Numbered from the stretch's first letter, positions 33,719 through 43,054 are shown. The stretch: 64,000 bases of DNA from Kocuria rosea subsp. polaris (GCF_001483755.1 NZ_LQBK01000042.1:92430-156429); one strand, 5' to 3'. Program-made: numbers and translations. Notes: generated by a model from the sequence alone, not told the origin.

Positions 33719-35386
33719 ATGCCAGCACCTTCCACGGCCGGAGGGATCCCCGGCGGGATCCCCGGCGCCATCCCCGCCGAGCCCCTCCGCGACGCCTCCG
33801 GCGACTCCCCCGAGAACTCCCGGGGGAGCTCCCGCGGGAACTTCCCCGGTGACCGCTCCGGCGACTCCCCCGGTGACCGTTCCGGCGGGACCGACCACCG
33901 GGACGTCGTCGTCGTCGGGGCCGGCCTGTCCGGCATCGGCGCCGCCTACCGCCTGCAGACCGAGTGCCCCGAGCTGTCCTGCGCGGTGCTGGAGGCGCGG
34001 GACGACCTGGGCGGGACCTGGGACCTGTTCCGCTACCCGGGCGTGCGCTCCGACTCCGACATGTTCACCCTCGGCTACTCCTTCAAGCCGTGGCGGGACC
34101 CGCAGTCCATCGCCGACGGACCGTCGATCCTCGCGTACATCCACGAGACGGCGCAGGAGTTCGGCATCGACCGGATCCTGCGCCTGCGCACCAGGGTGGT
34201 CTCCGCCGACTGGTCCGGGGCCGAGCAGCGCTGGACCCTCGGCCTCGAGGTCCGCGACGAGGACGGGGCCGTGCACGAGCGCACCATGACGTGCTCGTTC
34301 CTGTACTCGTGCGCCGGCTACTACGACTACGACCGCGGCCACGACCCCGTGCTGCCGGGCCTGGAGGACTTCCGGGGCCGGGTGGTGCACCCCCAGTTCT
34401 GGCCCGAGGACCTGGACTGGACGGGCCGGCGCGTGCTGGTGGTCGGCAGCGGCGCCACCGCGGTGACCCTGGTGCCGGCCATGGCCGCCGAGGCCGCGAG
34501 CGTCACGATGCTGCAGCGCTCCCCCACGTGGATCAGCGCCGTGCCCGGGCGCGACCGGCGGGCCGACGCGCTGCGCCGGGTCCTGCCCGCGGGACTCGCC
34601 CACCGGGCAGTCCGGGCCAAGAACATCCTGTTCAGCACGGCCGTGTACCAGTTCTGCCGCCGCCGCCCGGCCGCGGCCCGGCAGTTCTTCACGTCCCGGG
34701 CCGCACGGATGCTCGGCTCGGAGGAGCTCGTGGCCGAGCACTTCACCCCGTCCTACGACCCCTGGGACCAGCGGCTGTGCGCGGTGCCCGACGCGGACCT
34801 GTTCAAGGCCCTGCGGAAGGGGCGGGCGGAGGTCGTCACGGACACGATCGACACGTTCGTGCCGGAGGGCGTCCGGCTGAGCGGCGGCCGGGTGCTCGAG
34901 GCCGACCTCGTGGTCACCGCCACGGGTCTGCGGCTGCTTCCCTTCGGCGGGATCGTCCTGACCGTGGACGGGACGCCGGTGGAGCTGTCCGAGCAGTTCG
35001 TGTGGAACGGGGCGATGCTCACCGGCGTGCCGAACTTCGCGCTGTGCATCGGCTACACCAACGCGTCCTGGACCCTGCGCGCCGACCTCACCCACCGCCT
35101 GGTGTGCAAGGTGCTGCGGCACCTGCGGCGCCACGACGCCGGGGCCGTGGTGCCCCGCGCGCGCCGGGAGATGGCCGAGCACCCGCTGCTCGACCTCAGC
35201 TCCGGCTACGTCCGGCGCGCGATCGACGCGTTCCCGCGCCAGGGCGACCGGCACCCGTGGCGGGTGCGGCAGAACTACCTGCTGGACTCCGCGACCACGC
35301 TGCGCACCCCGCTGTCCCGGACCCTCGACCTCGTCCCCCGCACCGCGGCCCGCCGCGGTGCCCGCCCCCAGGAGGCCCGCGCATGA
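33719..35386 (+). CDS. Baeyer-Villiger-type flavin monooxygenase (MymA-like)
   Basis: A 555-residue FAD/NADPH monooxygenase. FAD motif VVVGAGLSGIG at about 64-74, the exact type I Baeyer-Villiger fingerprint FxGxxxHxxxW (FRGRVVHPQFW, near 217) and a second Rossmann motif VVGSGATAVTL. These enzymes insert oxygen next to ketones or oxidise heteroatoms. Residues 1-60 are an unusual Gly/Ser/Pro/Asp-rich extension encoded by short repeats, so the true start could be later. Its stop overlaps the hydrolase start (ATGA). Gene order resembles mycobacterial mymA-lipR. Confidence 0.9.
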   Translation: MPAPSTAGGIPGGIPGAIPAEPLRDASGDSPENSRGSSRGNFPGDRSGDSPGDRSGGTDHRDVVVVGAGLSGIGAAYRLQTECPELSCAVLEARDDLGGTWDLFRYPGVRSDSDMFTLGYSFKPWRDPQSIADGPSILAYIHETAQEFGIDRILRLRTRVVSADWSGAEQRWTLGLEVRDEDGAVHERTMTCSFLYSCAGYYDYDRGHDPVLPGLEDFRGRVVHPQFWPEDLDWTGRRVLVVGSGATAVTLVPAMAAEAASVTMLQRSPTWISAVPGRDRRADALRRVLPAGLAHRAVRAKNILFSTAVYQFCRRRPAAARQFFTSRAARMLGSEELVAEHFTPSYDPWDQRLCAVPDADLFKALRKGRAEVVTDTIDTFVPEGVRLSGGRVLEADLVVTATGLRLLPFGGIVLTVDGTPVELSEQFVWNGAMLTGVPNFALCIGYTNASWTLRADLTHRLVCKVLRHLRRHDAGAVVPRARREMAEHPLLDLSSGYVRRAIDAFPRQGDRHPWRVRQNYLLDSATTLRTPLSRTLDLVPRTAARRGARPQEARA

Positions 35387-36348
35387 CCGGCCGGCACACC
35401 CCGCGCCCGGCGGCGGACGCCGCTCCCGCGGACGCCCCCGCCGGGGACGTCCCGGCCGGGGCGCCGCACACCACGACGACGACGGTGCAGGTCGCCGGAC
35501 GCCCCGTGCGCATCCGCCGCTCCGGCGCGGCGGAGGCCCCGCCGGTCGTGCTGCTGCACGGCATCGGCCGCAGCCTGGAGGACTGGGCGGCCGCCCACGA
35601 GCTGCTGGCGCGGGACCACCGCGTGCTCAGCATGGACCTGCCCGGCTTCGGGCTCACCCCCGCCGGCCCGGAGAAGCCGGGGCTCGGGACGTTCGCCCGC
35701 GCCGTGGTCGGCGTGCTCGACGCGCTCGGCGAGGACCGGCCGGTGCACCTCATGGGCAACTCCCTGGGCGGCGCCGTGGCCATGACCGTGGCCGCCGAGC
35801 ACCCCGAGCGGGTCGCGGGGCTGCTGCTCGCCAACAGCGCCGGGTTCGGCCGGGAGGCCAACGTCTCCGCCCTGCCCATGGTGTGGGCCGCCCTGTCGCG
35901 GCTGCCGGTGGTGGGCCGCCGCTTCCGCCCGCTCGCGCGGGCCGCCGCAGTGCGCTCGAACCAGAGCTGCTTCTTCGACCCCGCCCTGGCCACCCCGGAG
36001 CTGCTCCGGCACGCGGCGCTGGTGGGCTCCCAGCCGGACTTCCGGGCCACGTTCCTGGGCACCTACCGCAGCATCGGCCTGCCGGTGGTCGGAGTGCTGC
36101 CGGGGTGGCGGCGGGCCCTCCTGGAGCGGGTGCGGGCGTCGGGCCTGCCCGTGCTCGTGGTGTGGGGCGACTCGGACGCCGTGCTGCCCGCCCACCACGC
36201 CGAGGCTGCGGCCGCGGCCCTGCCGGAGGCCCGGCTGCACGTCTTCCCGGAGACCGGCCACATGCCCCAGATCGAGCGGACCGAGGAGCTGGTGGCGCTG
36301 GCCCGGGAGTTCGTGGCCTCGGTCGAGCAGGCTCGCGCCGCCCGCTGA
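35383..36348 (+). CDS. Alpha/beta hydrolase (lipase/esterase-like)
   Basis: A 321-residue serine hydrolase: oxyanion loop LLHGIG, nucleophile elbow GNSLGG with Ser127, Asp in WGDSDAVLP and His in ETGHMPQ. The first 30 residues are Ala/Pro-rich. AGGAGG lies eight bases before the ATG, and ATGA overlaps the monooxygenase stop, so the pair is coupled. A natural role would be to cleave the ester or lactone made by the Baeyer-Villiger enzyme; that is inference. Confidence 0.9.
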   Translation: MTGRHTPRPAADAAPADAPAGDVPAGAPHTTTTTVQVAGRPVRIRRSGAAEAPPVVLLHGIGRSLEDWAAAHELLARDHRVLSMDLPGFGLTPAGPEKPGLGTFARAVVGVLDALGEDRPVHLMGNSLGGAVAMTVAAEHPERVAGLLLANSAGFGREANVSALPMVWAALSRLPVVGRRFRPLARAAAVRSNQSCFFDPALATPELLRHAALVGSQPDFRATFLGTYRSIGLPVVGVLPGWRRALLERVRASGLPVLVVWGDSDAVLPAHHAEAAAAALPEARLHVFPETGHMPQIERTEELVALAREFVASVEQARAAR

Positions 36349-36384
36349 CCCCGCCGGGCGCCCCGGCCCCGGCTCATGCAGCCG

Positions 36385-37185
36385 TCAGATCTCGTAGTCG
36401 AGGGACTGGTCCATCGACTCGGCGGGCGGTTCACCGGCCCGGCACCGGACGACACGGGCGGGCACCCCCACCGCCGTGGTCCCCGCCGGGACGGGGGCGA
36501 GCACCACGCTGCCCGCGCCGACCTTCGCCCCGTCGCCGACGGCCACGTTGCCGAGCACCTTGGCCCCGGCGGACAGGAGCACCCCCGAGCCGATCTTGGG
36601 GTGGCGGTCCCCGGTCTGCTTGCCCGTGCCCCCGAGCGTCACGTTCTGCAGGATCGAGACGTCGTCGCCGACCACCGCGGTCTCGCCGATGACCACCCCG
36701 GTCGCGTGGTCGATGAAGACCCCCGACCCGATGGCGGCGCCGGGGTGGATGTCCATCGAGAAGACCTCCGAGACCCTGCTCTGCAGGAACATGGCCGCCA
36801 GCGGGCGCTGCCGGTGCCAGAGGTGGTGCGCCACCCGGTGCACCTGCAGCCCGAGGAACCCCTTGGCGAAGAGGTAGGGGACCAGCACGCTGGGGTACGC
36901 GGGATTGCGGGCCACGCTGGCCAGCAGGTCCACGGCCGCGCTCTCCGCGATGGCCGGCTCCGCGGCGAGCGCCTCCGTGAACAGCACCACGAGGTCCTCG
37001 CGGGTCACGTGCTCGTCGGCGATCCGGTGGGCCATGAGCCCGGACAGGCTCTGCTCGAACGAGTCGCACTCCGCGACGACGGCCCGCATCAGGCCCTCGA
37101 GGCTGGGCTCCTGCGGGGACGCCGCGCTCTCCCGGAGCATCTCCCACACCGCGGACACGCCGAGTCGTTCCTTCATCTGCTGCAT
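36385..37185 (-). CDS. cysE: Serine O-acetyltransferase
   Basis: A 266-residue acetyltransferase that makes O-acetylserine for cysteine synthesis. The N-terminal helical SATase domain (to about 130) ends with QVHRVAHHLW, and the left-handed beta-helix follows with MDIHPGAAIGSGVFIDHATGVVIGE and GNVAVGDGAKVGAGSVV. The chain ends in DYEI; a C-terminal Ile is what docks into the cysteine synthase active site in known complexes. AAGGAAG precedes ATG 37185; a GTG at 37212 with its own AGGAAG would add nine residues. No cysK is adjacent. Confidence 0.93.
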   Translation of the reverse strand: MQQMKERLGVSAVWEMLRESAASPQEPSLEGLMRAVVAECDSFEQSLSGLMAHRIADEHVTREDLVVLFTEALAAEPAIAESAAVDLLASVARNPAYPSVLVPYLFAKGFLGLQVHRVAHHLWHRQRPLAAMFLQSRVSEVFSMDIHPGAAIGSGVFIDHATGVVIGETAVVGDDVSILQNVTLGGTGKQTGDRHPKIGSGVLLSAGAKVLGNVAVGDGAKVGAGSVVLAPVPAGTTAVGVPARVVRCRAGEPPAESMDQSLDYEI

Positions 37186-37334
37186 CGTTGCTTCCTTTCC
37201 GTGCTCGCTCACGCTGGCTTCCTCTCCGTCCTCGTTCCGGACCCGATCCGGCGCGGGGTCCCGGGGTCGTGGGCCCGGGTCGGTGTCCGCGGGCCTGCTC
37301 CGTGCGTGGGCCCGATCCGTCCGTGGGCCCGATC

Positions 37335-38276
37335 TCAGTACCCGTTGGCGGAGAGCCACTCCTCGGCCGCCTCGGCCGGGTTGACCTGGTCCTGGCCGCT
37401 GACCTTGCGGTTCAGCTCGATGAGGTCCTCCGTGCTGAGCTTGCCGGACAGCTCGTTGAGGGCGTCCACCGCCTCCTGGGGCAGCCGGTCCTCGGCCGTC
37501 AGGGGCACCACCTGCTGGGCGATGAAGTTGTTCTCCGGGTCCTCCAGCACCACGAGGTCGTTCTCCACGATCGAGGGGGTGGTGCTGAAGATGTCGGCGA
37601 CGTCCGCGTTGCCGTCGAGCAGCGCCTGGAGGGTCAGGGGGCCGCCGCCGTCGTTGATCGGCTCGAAGGACTTCGGCACGCACCCGTAGTTCTGCTCGAG
37701 GCCGTCGAGGCCGTAGGCCCGCTCGGCGAACTCGGGGGTGGCCGCGAGCACCAGCTGGTCGCAGACCGCCGCCAGGTCGGCGATGCTCGTCAGCCCGTAC
37801 TGCTCGGCGGTCTCCGGGGTGACCACCAGGGTGTCCTTGTTCTGCGCCTCGGCCGGCTCCAGCACGGTGAGCCCCTCGGGAAGAGCGTCCGGCAGGGCGT
37901 CCATGATCTCCTCGGCGGAGCTCGCGGTGGCCTCCGGGTCCGCGAAGAGCAGCAGGTTGCCGGAGTAGTCGGGGATCACGTCCACGGCCCCGTCCCGGAC
38001 CGCGCCGACGTAGGCCTCGCGGGAGCCGATGCCGAGGTTCATCTCGGTGTCGACCCCGGCGGACTCCAGCGCCCCGGCGTAGAGGTGGGCCAGGATCTCG
38101 TTCTCCGGGAAGTCCGCCGAGCCCACGGTCACGGTCCCGGTGGCGCCGTCCTCGGAGCCCTCGTCCCCGGCGAGGGGGTCGCCGCCGCCTCCGCAGGCGG
38201 TGAGGCCCAGGAGCAGGGCGGCGCCCAGCACGGGTCCGGCGGCACGGCGGGTGCGGGAGGGGGAAGCTGCGGTCAT
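37335..38276 (-). CDS. Osmoprotectant/betaine-type ABC binding lipoprotein
   Basis: A 313-residue OpuAC/OsmF-type binding lipoprotein: lipobox LTAC (Cys28), then VTVGSADFPENEILAHLYAGALESAGV, LGIGSREAYVGAVRDGAVDVIPDYSGNLL and DLVVLEDPENNFIAQQVVPL, the quaternary-amine-binding fold used for glycine betaine, choline or related compounds. CAGGAGA lies six bases before the ATG. No permease or ATPase gene lies on either side, so its transporter partners must be elsewhere. Confidence 0.9.
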   Translation of the reverse strand: MTAASPSRTRRAAGPVLGAALLLGLTACGGGGDPLAGDEGSEDGATGTVTVGSADFPENEILAHLYAGALESAGVDTEMNLGIGSREAYVGAVRDGAVDVIPDYSGNLLLFADPEATASSAEEIMDALPDALPEGLTVLEPAEAQNKDTLVVTPETAEQYGLTSIADLAAVCDQLVLAATPEFAERAYGLDGLEQNYGCVPKSFEPINDGGGPLTLQALLDGNADVADIFSTTPSIVENDLVVLEDPENNFIAQQVVPLTAEDRLPQEAVDALNELSGKLSTEDLIELNRKVSGQDQVNPAEAAEEWLSANGY

Positions 38277-38346
38277 GGTCGTTCTCCTGGCGGTCGGTGG
38301 TCGGGTGGCGAGCCGGCCGTGGGGATCCTCCCTCTGCCGCGCGGCC

Positions 38347-38382
38347 AGTATATGGGCGCTCCCGGGACCGGGGGCGGTCCCG
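38347..38382 (-). promoter_or_regulatory. Candidate -10 box and inverted repeat before the binding-protein gene
   Basis: Leftward TATACT (38352-38347), rare in this GC-rich DNA, lies about 70 bases before the ATG at 38276. Just upstream is a perfect 8-base inverted repeat, CGGGACCG-GGGG-CGGTCCCG (38363-38382), placed where a -35 box or operator would be. No good -35 hexamer is visible. Confidence 0.4.
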
Positions 38383-38549
38383 CCCGGCCGTCCGCTCCCC
38401 TGGACCTCCGCGGGGAAAGGTGCACACTGGGGTCGGGCCTGCCGCCACGGCGCTCCCACGGCGCGCACCCCCCGGGACCCAGAAGTTCGATCCAGGAATC
38501 CCAGCGCGGAACCCGAGCAGGGATCCGGGCAGGAAGAAGAGGTACAGAC

Positions 38550-39899
38550 ATGAGCGAGCACTTCGACGTGGCCGTGCTGGGCATGGGCCCCGGCGGTGAG
38601 GTCGCGGCCGGCCGGCTCATCGCGGCCGGGCAGAAGGTCGCGGTCCTCGAGCGGGAACTGATCGGCGGGGAGTGCGCCTACTGGGCGTGCATCCCGTCCA
38701 AGACGGTCCTGCGGCCCGTGGAGGCCCGCACCGAGGTGCGGCGGACCCCCGGGATGTCCGGCCCGGAGCCGGACTGGGCCGGGGCCCGCGAGTACCGCGA
38801 CGTCATGGCCCGGCACCTGGACGACTCCGCCCAGGCCGAGAGCTACGCCGAGCAGGGCGCCACCGTGATCCGCGGAGCAGCACGGATCACCGGTCCGGGC
38901 CGGATCCGGGTGGGCGAGCGGGAGATCACCGCCGAGCACATCGTCGTCGCCACCGGCTCCCAGGCCGTCGTCCCCCCGCTCGAGGGCATCGAGGAGATCA
39001 CCGCGTGGACGAACCGGGAGGCCTACACCGTCCGCGAGCTGCCGGGGCGCGCGGTGATCGTCGGCGGCGGGGCGGTCGGGATCGAGAAGGCCACGTTCCT
39101 GGCCGGCTACGGGGTCGAGGTCACCCTCGTCCACCGCGGCCCCCGGCTGCTGGACCGGGAGGAACCCCGGGTGGGGGAGCTCCTGCACAGCTGCCTGGCC
39201 GAGGCCGGCGTGGACGTCCGCCTGCGGGCCTCGGCCACCGGCGCCCGGCGCGTGGGCGAGGACAGCGTCCTGACCCTCGACGACGGGACCGAGGCCGCCG
39301 CCGACGTCGTCATCCTCGGGACCGGCCGCAGGCCCCGCACCCGGGACCTCGGCTGCGAGGACGCCGGGGCGCAGCTGGGCGAGCACGGCGAGGTGCTCGT
39401 CGACGAGCACTGCCGCGCGGCGGAGAACCTGTGGGCGATCGGTGACGTCACCGGCGTCATGCCCTTCACCCACGTGGCCAAGTACCAGGGGCGGATCGCC
39501 GCCGACGCCGTCCTCGGCCGGCCCCGACCCGCGACCTACGAGGGGATCCCGCGGGTGGTGTTCGCCGACCCGGAGATCGCCGCCGCCGGGCTGACCGCCG
39601 AGCAGGCGAAGCGGCGCGGGATCCGCACCGCGGCCGTGGAGCTGGACCTGGCCCGGTCCCTCGCCCGCCCCTGGACCTACGAGCGGGACCCCCGCGGACA
39701 CCTCGGCCTGCTGGCCGACGCAGACCGGGGCGTGCTGATCGGGGCGTGGGCGGTCGGGCCGATGGCCGGGGAGTGGATCCACCAGGCCGCGCTGGCCGTC
39801 CGCACGCAGCTGCCGCTGGACGTGCTGCGGGACCAGGTCGCCCAGTTCCCCACCTACCACGAGGCCTACCAGGCCGCCCTGGACGAGCTCGACGCCTAG
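38550..39899 (+). CDS. Pyridine nucleotide-disulfide oxidoreductase (MerA/Lpd-like)
   Basis: A 449-residue flavoprotein of the dihydrolipoamide dehydrogenase/mercuric reductase group. Redox-active Cys42 and Cys47 are present in GGECAYWACIPSKT, followed by the NAD-binding VIVGGGAVGIEKATFL and late FAD motif LWAIGDVTG. The C-terminal motif, normally HPTxxE with the catalytic His, reads AQFPTYHEAYQ, so that His is replaced by Phe. Substrate unknown. It is not a standard lipoamide dehydrogenase and no lipoyl-enzyme genes are adjacent. Confidence 0.88.
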   Translation: MSEHFDVAVLGMGPGGEVAAGRLIAAGQKVAVLERELIGGECAYWACIPSKTVLRPVEARTEVRRTPGMSGPEPDWAGAREYRDVMARHLDDSAQAESYAEQGATVIRGAARITGPGRIRVGEREITAEHIVVATGSQAVVPPLEGIEEITAWTNREAYTVRELPGRAVIVGGGAVGIEKATFLAGYGVEVTLVHRGPRLLDREEPRVGELLHSCLAEAGVDVRLRASATGARRVGEDSVLTLDDGTEAAADVVILGTGRRPRTRDLGCEDAGAQLGEHGEVLVDEHCRAAENLWAIGDVTGVMPFTHVAKYQGRIAADAVLGRPRPATYEGIPRVVFADPEIAAAGLTAEQAKRRGIRTAAVELDLARSLARPWTYERDPRGHLGLLADADRGVLIGAWAVGPMAGEWIHQAALAVRTQLPLDVLRDQVAQFPTYHEAYQAALDELDA

Positions 39900-39953
39900 C
39901 GGGAGGATCGGAGGAGGACGCCCGTCCCCGGCCCGACAACGAGAGGAACCCCC

Positions 39954-40772
39954 GTGGAGCACCCCCTGGAGCGCCGGCAGGTCGACGTCGACGGCACCGA
40001 GCTGTCGTACCTGACCGCGGGCGACGACGAGGAGCGGCCCCTCGTGCTGCTGCACGGCACCTTCTGGAGCCGGGTCTGGCAACCGGTGCTGCCGGACCTG
40101 GGGCGGATCCGCCGGTGCATCGCCCTGGACCTGCCGGGGTTCGGCGCCAGCGCCGGTGAGCTCGATCCCGAGCAGGCGACCGTCCCGGCGCTGGCCCGGA
40201 CGGTGCTGGACGCCGCGGACGCCCTGGGCGTGGACGACTTCGACCTGGCCGGTCACGACATCGGCGGCGGCATCGCCCAGCACCTGGCCGCCACGACCGA
40301 CCGCGTGCAGCGGATGGTGCTGATGAACTCGGTGATGTTCGACTCCTGGCCCGTCCCGGCGGTCGAGCGCTTCCGCGATCCCGGGGTCAGGGCCGCCACC
40401 ACCGTCGAGGACCTGCTCGCGGCCCGCGCCGCGTCCACCCGCCGCAGCACCGTGCGGGAGCTGAGCGACGACGAGCTGGCCGACTACCTCTCCCCCTGGC
40501 ACGAACCGGCCAGGGTCCGGTCGTGGACGGCGATGGCGGCCGCCGCCGACCCCCGCTGGACCCTCGACGTCGTGCCCGCGCTGCAGCGGAAGGCCCTGCC
40601 CACGCGCCTGGTGTGGGGCCGCGACGACGAGTTCCAGAGGATCGGCTTCGCCCGGCGCTACGTCGAGGAGATCCCCGGCGCCGACCTCGTGGAGGTCGCG
40701 GGCAAGCACATCCCCACCGAGGACTCGCCGCGGCAGGTCGCCGACGCCATGACCGAGCACCTCACCGGCTGA
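39954..40772 (+). CDS. Alpha/beta hydrolase with Asp nucleophile
   Basis: A 272-residue hydrolase of the haloalkane dehalogenase/epoxide hydrolase type: LLHGTFWSRVW, DLPGFGAS, and nucleophile elbow GHDIGGG with Asp102 in place of Ser; the candidate catalytic His is in GKHIPTED. GTG start with GAGAGGA upstream. It precedes egtB by 100 bp on the same strand and may be cotranscribed. Substrate unknown. Confidence 0.87.
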   Translation: MEHPLERRQVDVDGTELSYLTAGDDEERPLVLLHGTFWSRVWQPVLPDLGRIRRCIALDLPGFGASAGELDPEQATVPALARTVLDAADALGVDDFDLAGHDIGGGIAQHLAATTDRVQRMVLMNSVMFDSWPVPAVERFRDPGVRAATTVEDLLAARAASTRRSTVRELSDDELADYLSPWHEPARVRSWTAMAAAADPRWTLDVVPALQRKALPTRLVWGRDDEFQRIGFARRYVEEIPGADLVEVAGKHIPTEDSPRQVADAMTEHLTG

Positions 40773-40872
40773 CGCCGGACGCCGGCCGGTGCCCCGCCGA
40801 CGAGCGGCCGGCGCGCCGGCCCGGCACCGGAGACCTGCTGGACGACACCCCCGAGGACGAGGAGCACGCCGC

Positions 40873-42225
40873 ATGAACCACACCGATCCGCGCACGGACG
40901 CCGCAGGGACCCCCTCGGCGCTGAAGGAGCGCATCGCCGCCGAACTGGAGCGGTCGCGCCGCCGTGTGCACGCGCTCACCGCGTGCGACGACGCCGAGCT
41001 GCTCGCCCAGCACTCCCCGCTGATGTCGCCGCTGGTGTGGGACCTGGCGCACGTCGGCAGCCAGGAGGAGCTGTGGCTGGTCCGCGACGTGGGCGGGCTG
41101 GAGCCCCTGCGCCCGGAGATCGACTCCCTCTACGACGCCTTCGAGCACTCCCGCAGCTCCCGCCCGTCGCTGCCGCTGCTCGACCCGGCGGAGTCCCGCG
41201 CCTACATCGGCGAGGTCCGGGCCAAGGCCCTCGACATCCTCGACCGCGTGCCGCTGGAGGGCTCGCCCCTGCTGGAGTCCGGCTTCGCCTTCACGATGAT
41301 CGTCCAGCACGAGCAGCAGCACGCCGAGACCATGCTCGCGACCCACCAGCTGCGCACCGGGGCGCCGGTGCTGCACGCGGAGCCGCTGGACGCGGCCGTG
41401 CGCGCCCCCCGGGGCACGGGCCTGCCGCGGGAGGTGCACGTGCCCGCGGGCTCCTTCACCATGGGCTCCTCCGTGGACCCGTGGGCCCTCGACAACGAAC
41501 GCCCCGCCCACGAGGTCCACGTGCCCGGCTTCTGGATCGACACGCGGCCGATCAGCAACGCGGACCTCGCGGGCTTCGTGGCGGACGGCGGCTACGACCG
41601 GGAGGACCTGTGGAGCCCCGCGGGCTGGGCGCACCGGCAGCGGACGGGGATCAGCGCCCCGGGGTTCTGGCGGCGCGAGGCCGGGCAGTGGTGGCGGCGG
41701 CGCTTCGGCGTCGTCGAACCCGTGCCCGGCGACGAACCGGTGCAGCACGTGTCCTACTGGGAGGCCGAGGCGTACGCCCGGTGGGCCGGACGCCGGCTGC
41801 CCACGGAGGCGGAGTGGGAGAAGGCCGCCCGCTGGGACCCGGCCACCGGCCGGTCCCGGCGCTTCCCGTGGGGGGACGAGGAGCCGACGACCCGCCACGC
41901 CAACCTCGGCGGGACGGCCCTGCGCCCGGCGCCGGTGGGCTCCTGCCCCGCCGGCGCCTCGCCGCTGGGCGTGCACCAGCTCATCGGGGACGTGTGGGAG
42001 TGGACCTCGAGCGACTTCCTGCCGTACCCGGGGTTCCGCGCGTTCCCGTACCGGGAGTACAGCGAGGTGTTCTTCGGGCCCGAGCAGAAGGTGCTGCGCG
42101 GCGGGTCCTGGGCCACGGACCCGGCGGCCTGCCGCGGCACGTTCCGGAACTGGGACTACCCCGTCCGGCGGCAGATCTTCACCGGCTTCCGCACCGTGCG
42201 CGACGCCGCGGCCGAGGGGCGGTAG
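40873..42225 (+). CDS. egtB: Ergothioneine biosynthesis sulfoxide synthase EgtB
   Basis: A 450-residue iron enzyme that joins hercynine with gamma-glutamylcysteine and oxygen. The DinB-like domain supplies the iron-binding His60 (DLAHVGSQEE) and His146/His150 (QHEQQHAET); the C-terminal FGE-sulfatase domain includes MGSSVDPWALDNERPAHEVHV, RRLPTEAEWEKAAR and GDVWEWTSSDF. GAGGAG precedes the ATG. egtC follows after 4 bp. Neither egtA nor egtD is in this window. Confidence 0.95.
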   Translation: MNHTDPRTDAAGTPSALKERIAAELERSRRRVHALTACDDAELLAQHSPLMSPLVWDLAHVGSQEELWLVRDVGGLEPLRPEIDSLYDAFEHSRSSRPSLPLLDPAESRAYIGEVRAKALDILDRVPLEGSPLLESGFAFTMIVQHEQQHAETMLATHQLRTGAPVLHAEPLDAAVRAPRGTGLPREVHVPAGSFTMGSSVDPWALDNERPAHEVHVPGFWIDTRPISNADLAGFVADGGYDREDLWSPAGWAHRQRTGISAPGFWRREAGQWWRRRFGVVEPVPGDEPVQHVSYWEAEAYARWAGRRLPTEAEWEKAARWDPATGRSRRFPWGDEEPTTRHANLGGTALRPAPVGSCPAGASPLGVHQLIGDVWEWTSSDFLPYPGFRAFPYREYSEVFFGPEQKVLRGGSWATDPAACRGTFRNWDYPVRRQIFTGFRTVRDAAAEGR

Positions 42226-42229
42226 CCGG

Positions 42230-43054
42230 GTGTGCCGCCACCTGGCCTTCCTCGGCCCGCCGACGTCCCTGGCGGATCTCCTCCTGGCCCCTGAGCACGG
42301 GCTGCTCACCCAGTCCTGGGCGCCGCGGCACCAGCGCAACGGCCTCATGAACGCCGACGGGTTCGGCGCCGGGTGGTACGCCCCCGGTCATGCCGTGCCG
42401 GCCCGGTACCGCAGGGCGGTGCCGATGTGGGCGGACTCCTCCTTCGCCGACGTGGCCCGGGTGACCACCAGCAGGGCGGTGCTGGCCGCCGTGCGCTCGG
42501 CCACGCCGGGCACCACCCCCGACGAGGCCGCGGCCGCCCCCTACACGGACGGCCGGTGGCTGTTCAGCCACAACGGGCGCGTCGACGGCTGGCCGAGGTC
42601 CGTGGAGAAGCTGGCCGCCGCCCTGCCCCCGGTCCGCCTGCTGGGCCTCGAGGCGCGCGTCGACTCCGCCCTGCTCTGGGCCCTGGTCCAGGAGCGGCTC
42701 ACCGGTGGGGCCTCGGCACCGGAGGCACTGGCCGCCGTGGTCCAGGACGTCTCGGCGCGGACCACGGGCCGGTTCAACCTCCTGCTCACCGACGGCACCA
42801 CGATCGCCGCCACGGCGGCCGGGGACACCCTGTGCTGGCGCCGGGACGGCTCCGGGACCGTGGTGGCCAGTGAGCCCTCCGACGACGGGCCCGGGTGGCA
42901 CTGCGTCCCGGACGGGTCCGTGCTCACGGCCACCCGGGAGCACGTGCACGTGGGCCCCATCGCCTCCGCCCGGACCGGGCACGCCCCCGCTCAGGACGGT
43001 GCCGCTCAGGACAGTGCGGCAGCCAGCCGGTCGAGCTCCTCCTCGGTGTTGTAG
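42230..43054 (+). CDS. egtC: Ergothioneine biosynthesis amidohydrolase EgtC
   Basis: A 274-residue class II glutamine-amidotransferase-like enzyme with the nucleophile Cys2 immediately after the start Met (MCRHLAFLG), then NADGFGAGWY, FSHNGRVDG and a C-terminal VVASEP. It removes the gamma-glutamyl group from the EgtB product. GTG start 4 bp after egtB. The last 16 codons overlap the convergent PLP-enzyme gene by 49 bp, and this tail is low-complexity (Ala/Gln/Ser). Confidence 0.93.
   Translation: MCRHLAFLGPPTSLADLLLAPEHGLLTQSWAPRHQRNGLMNADGFGAGWYAPGHAVPARYRRAVPMWADSSFADVARVTTSRAVLAAVRSATPGTTPDEAAAAPYTDGRWLFSHNGRVDGWPRSVEKLAAALPPVRLLGLEARVDSALLWALVQERLTGGASAPEALAAVVQDVSARTTGRFNLLLTDGTTIAATAAGDTLCWRRDGSGTVVASEPSDDGPGWHCVPDGSVLTATREHVHVGPIASARTGHAPAQDGAAQDSAAASRSSSSSVL

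Noticed and set aside
37335-40979. A 1214-codon minus-strand open frame
   Set aside because: Only the segment 37335-38276 has recognisable protein sequence, with a lipobox and ribosome site; the rest is antisense to two plus-strand enzymes.
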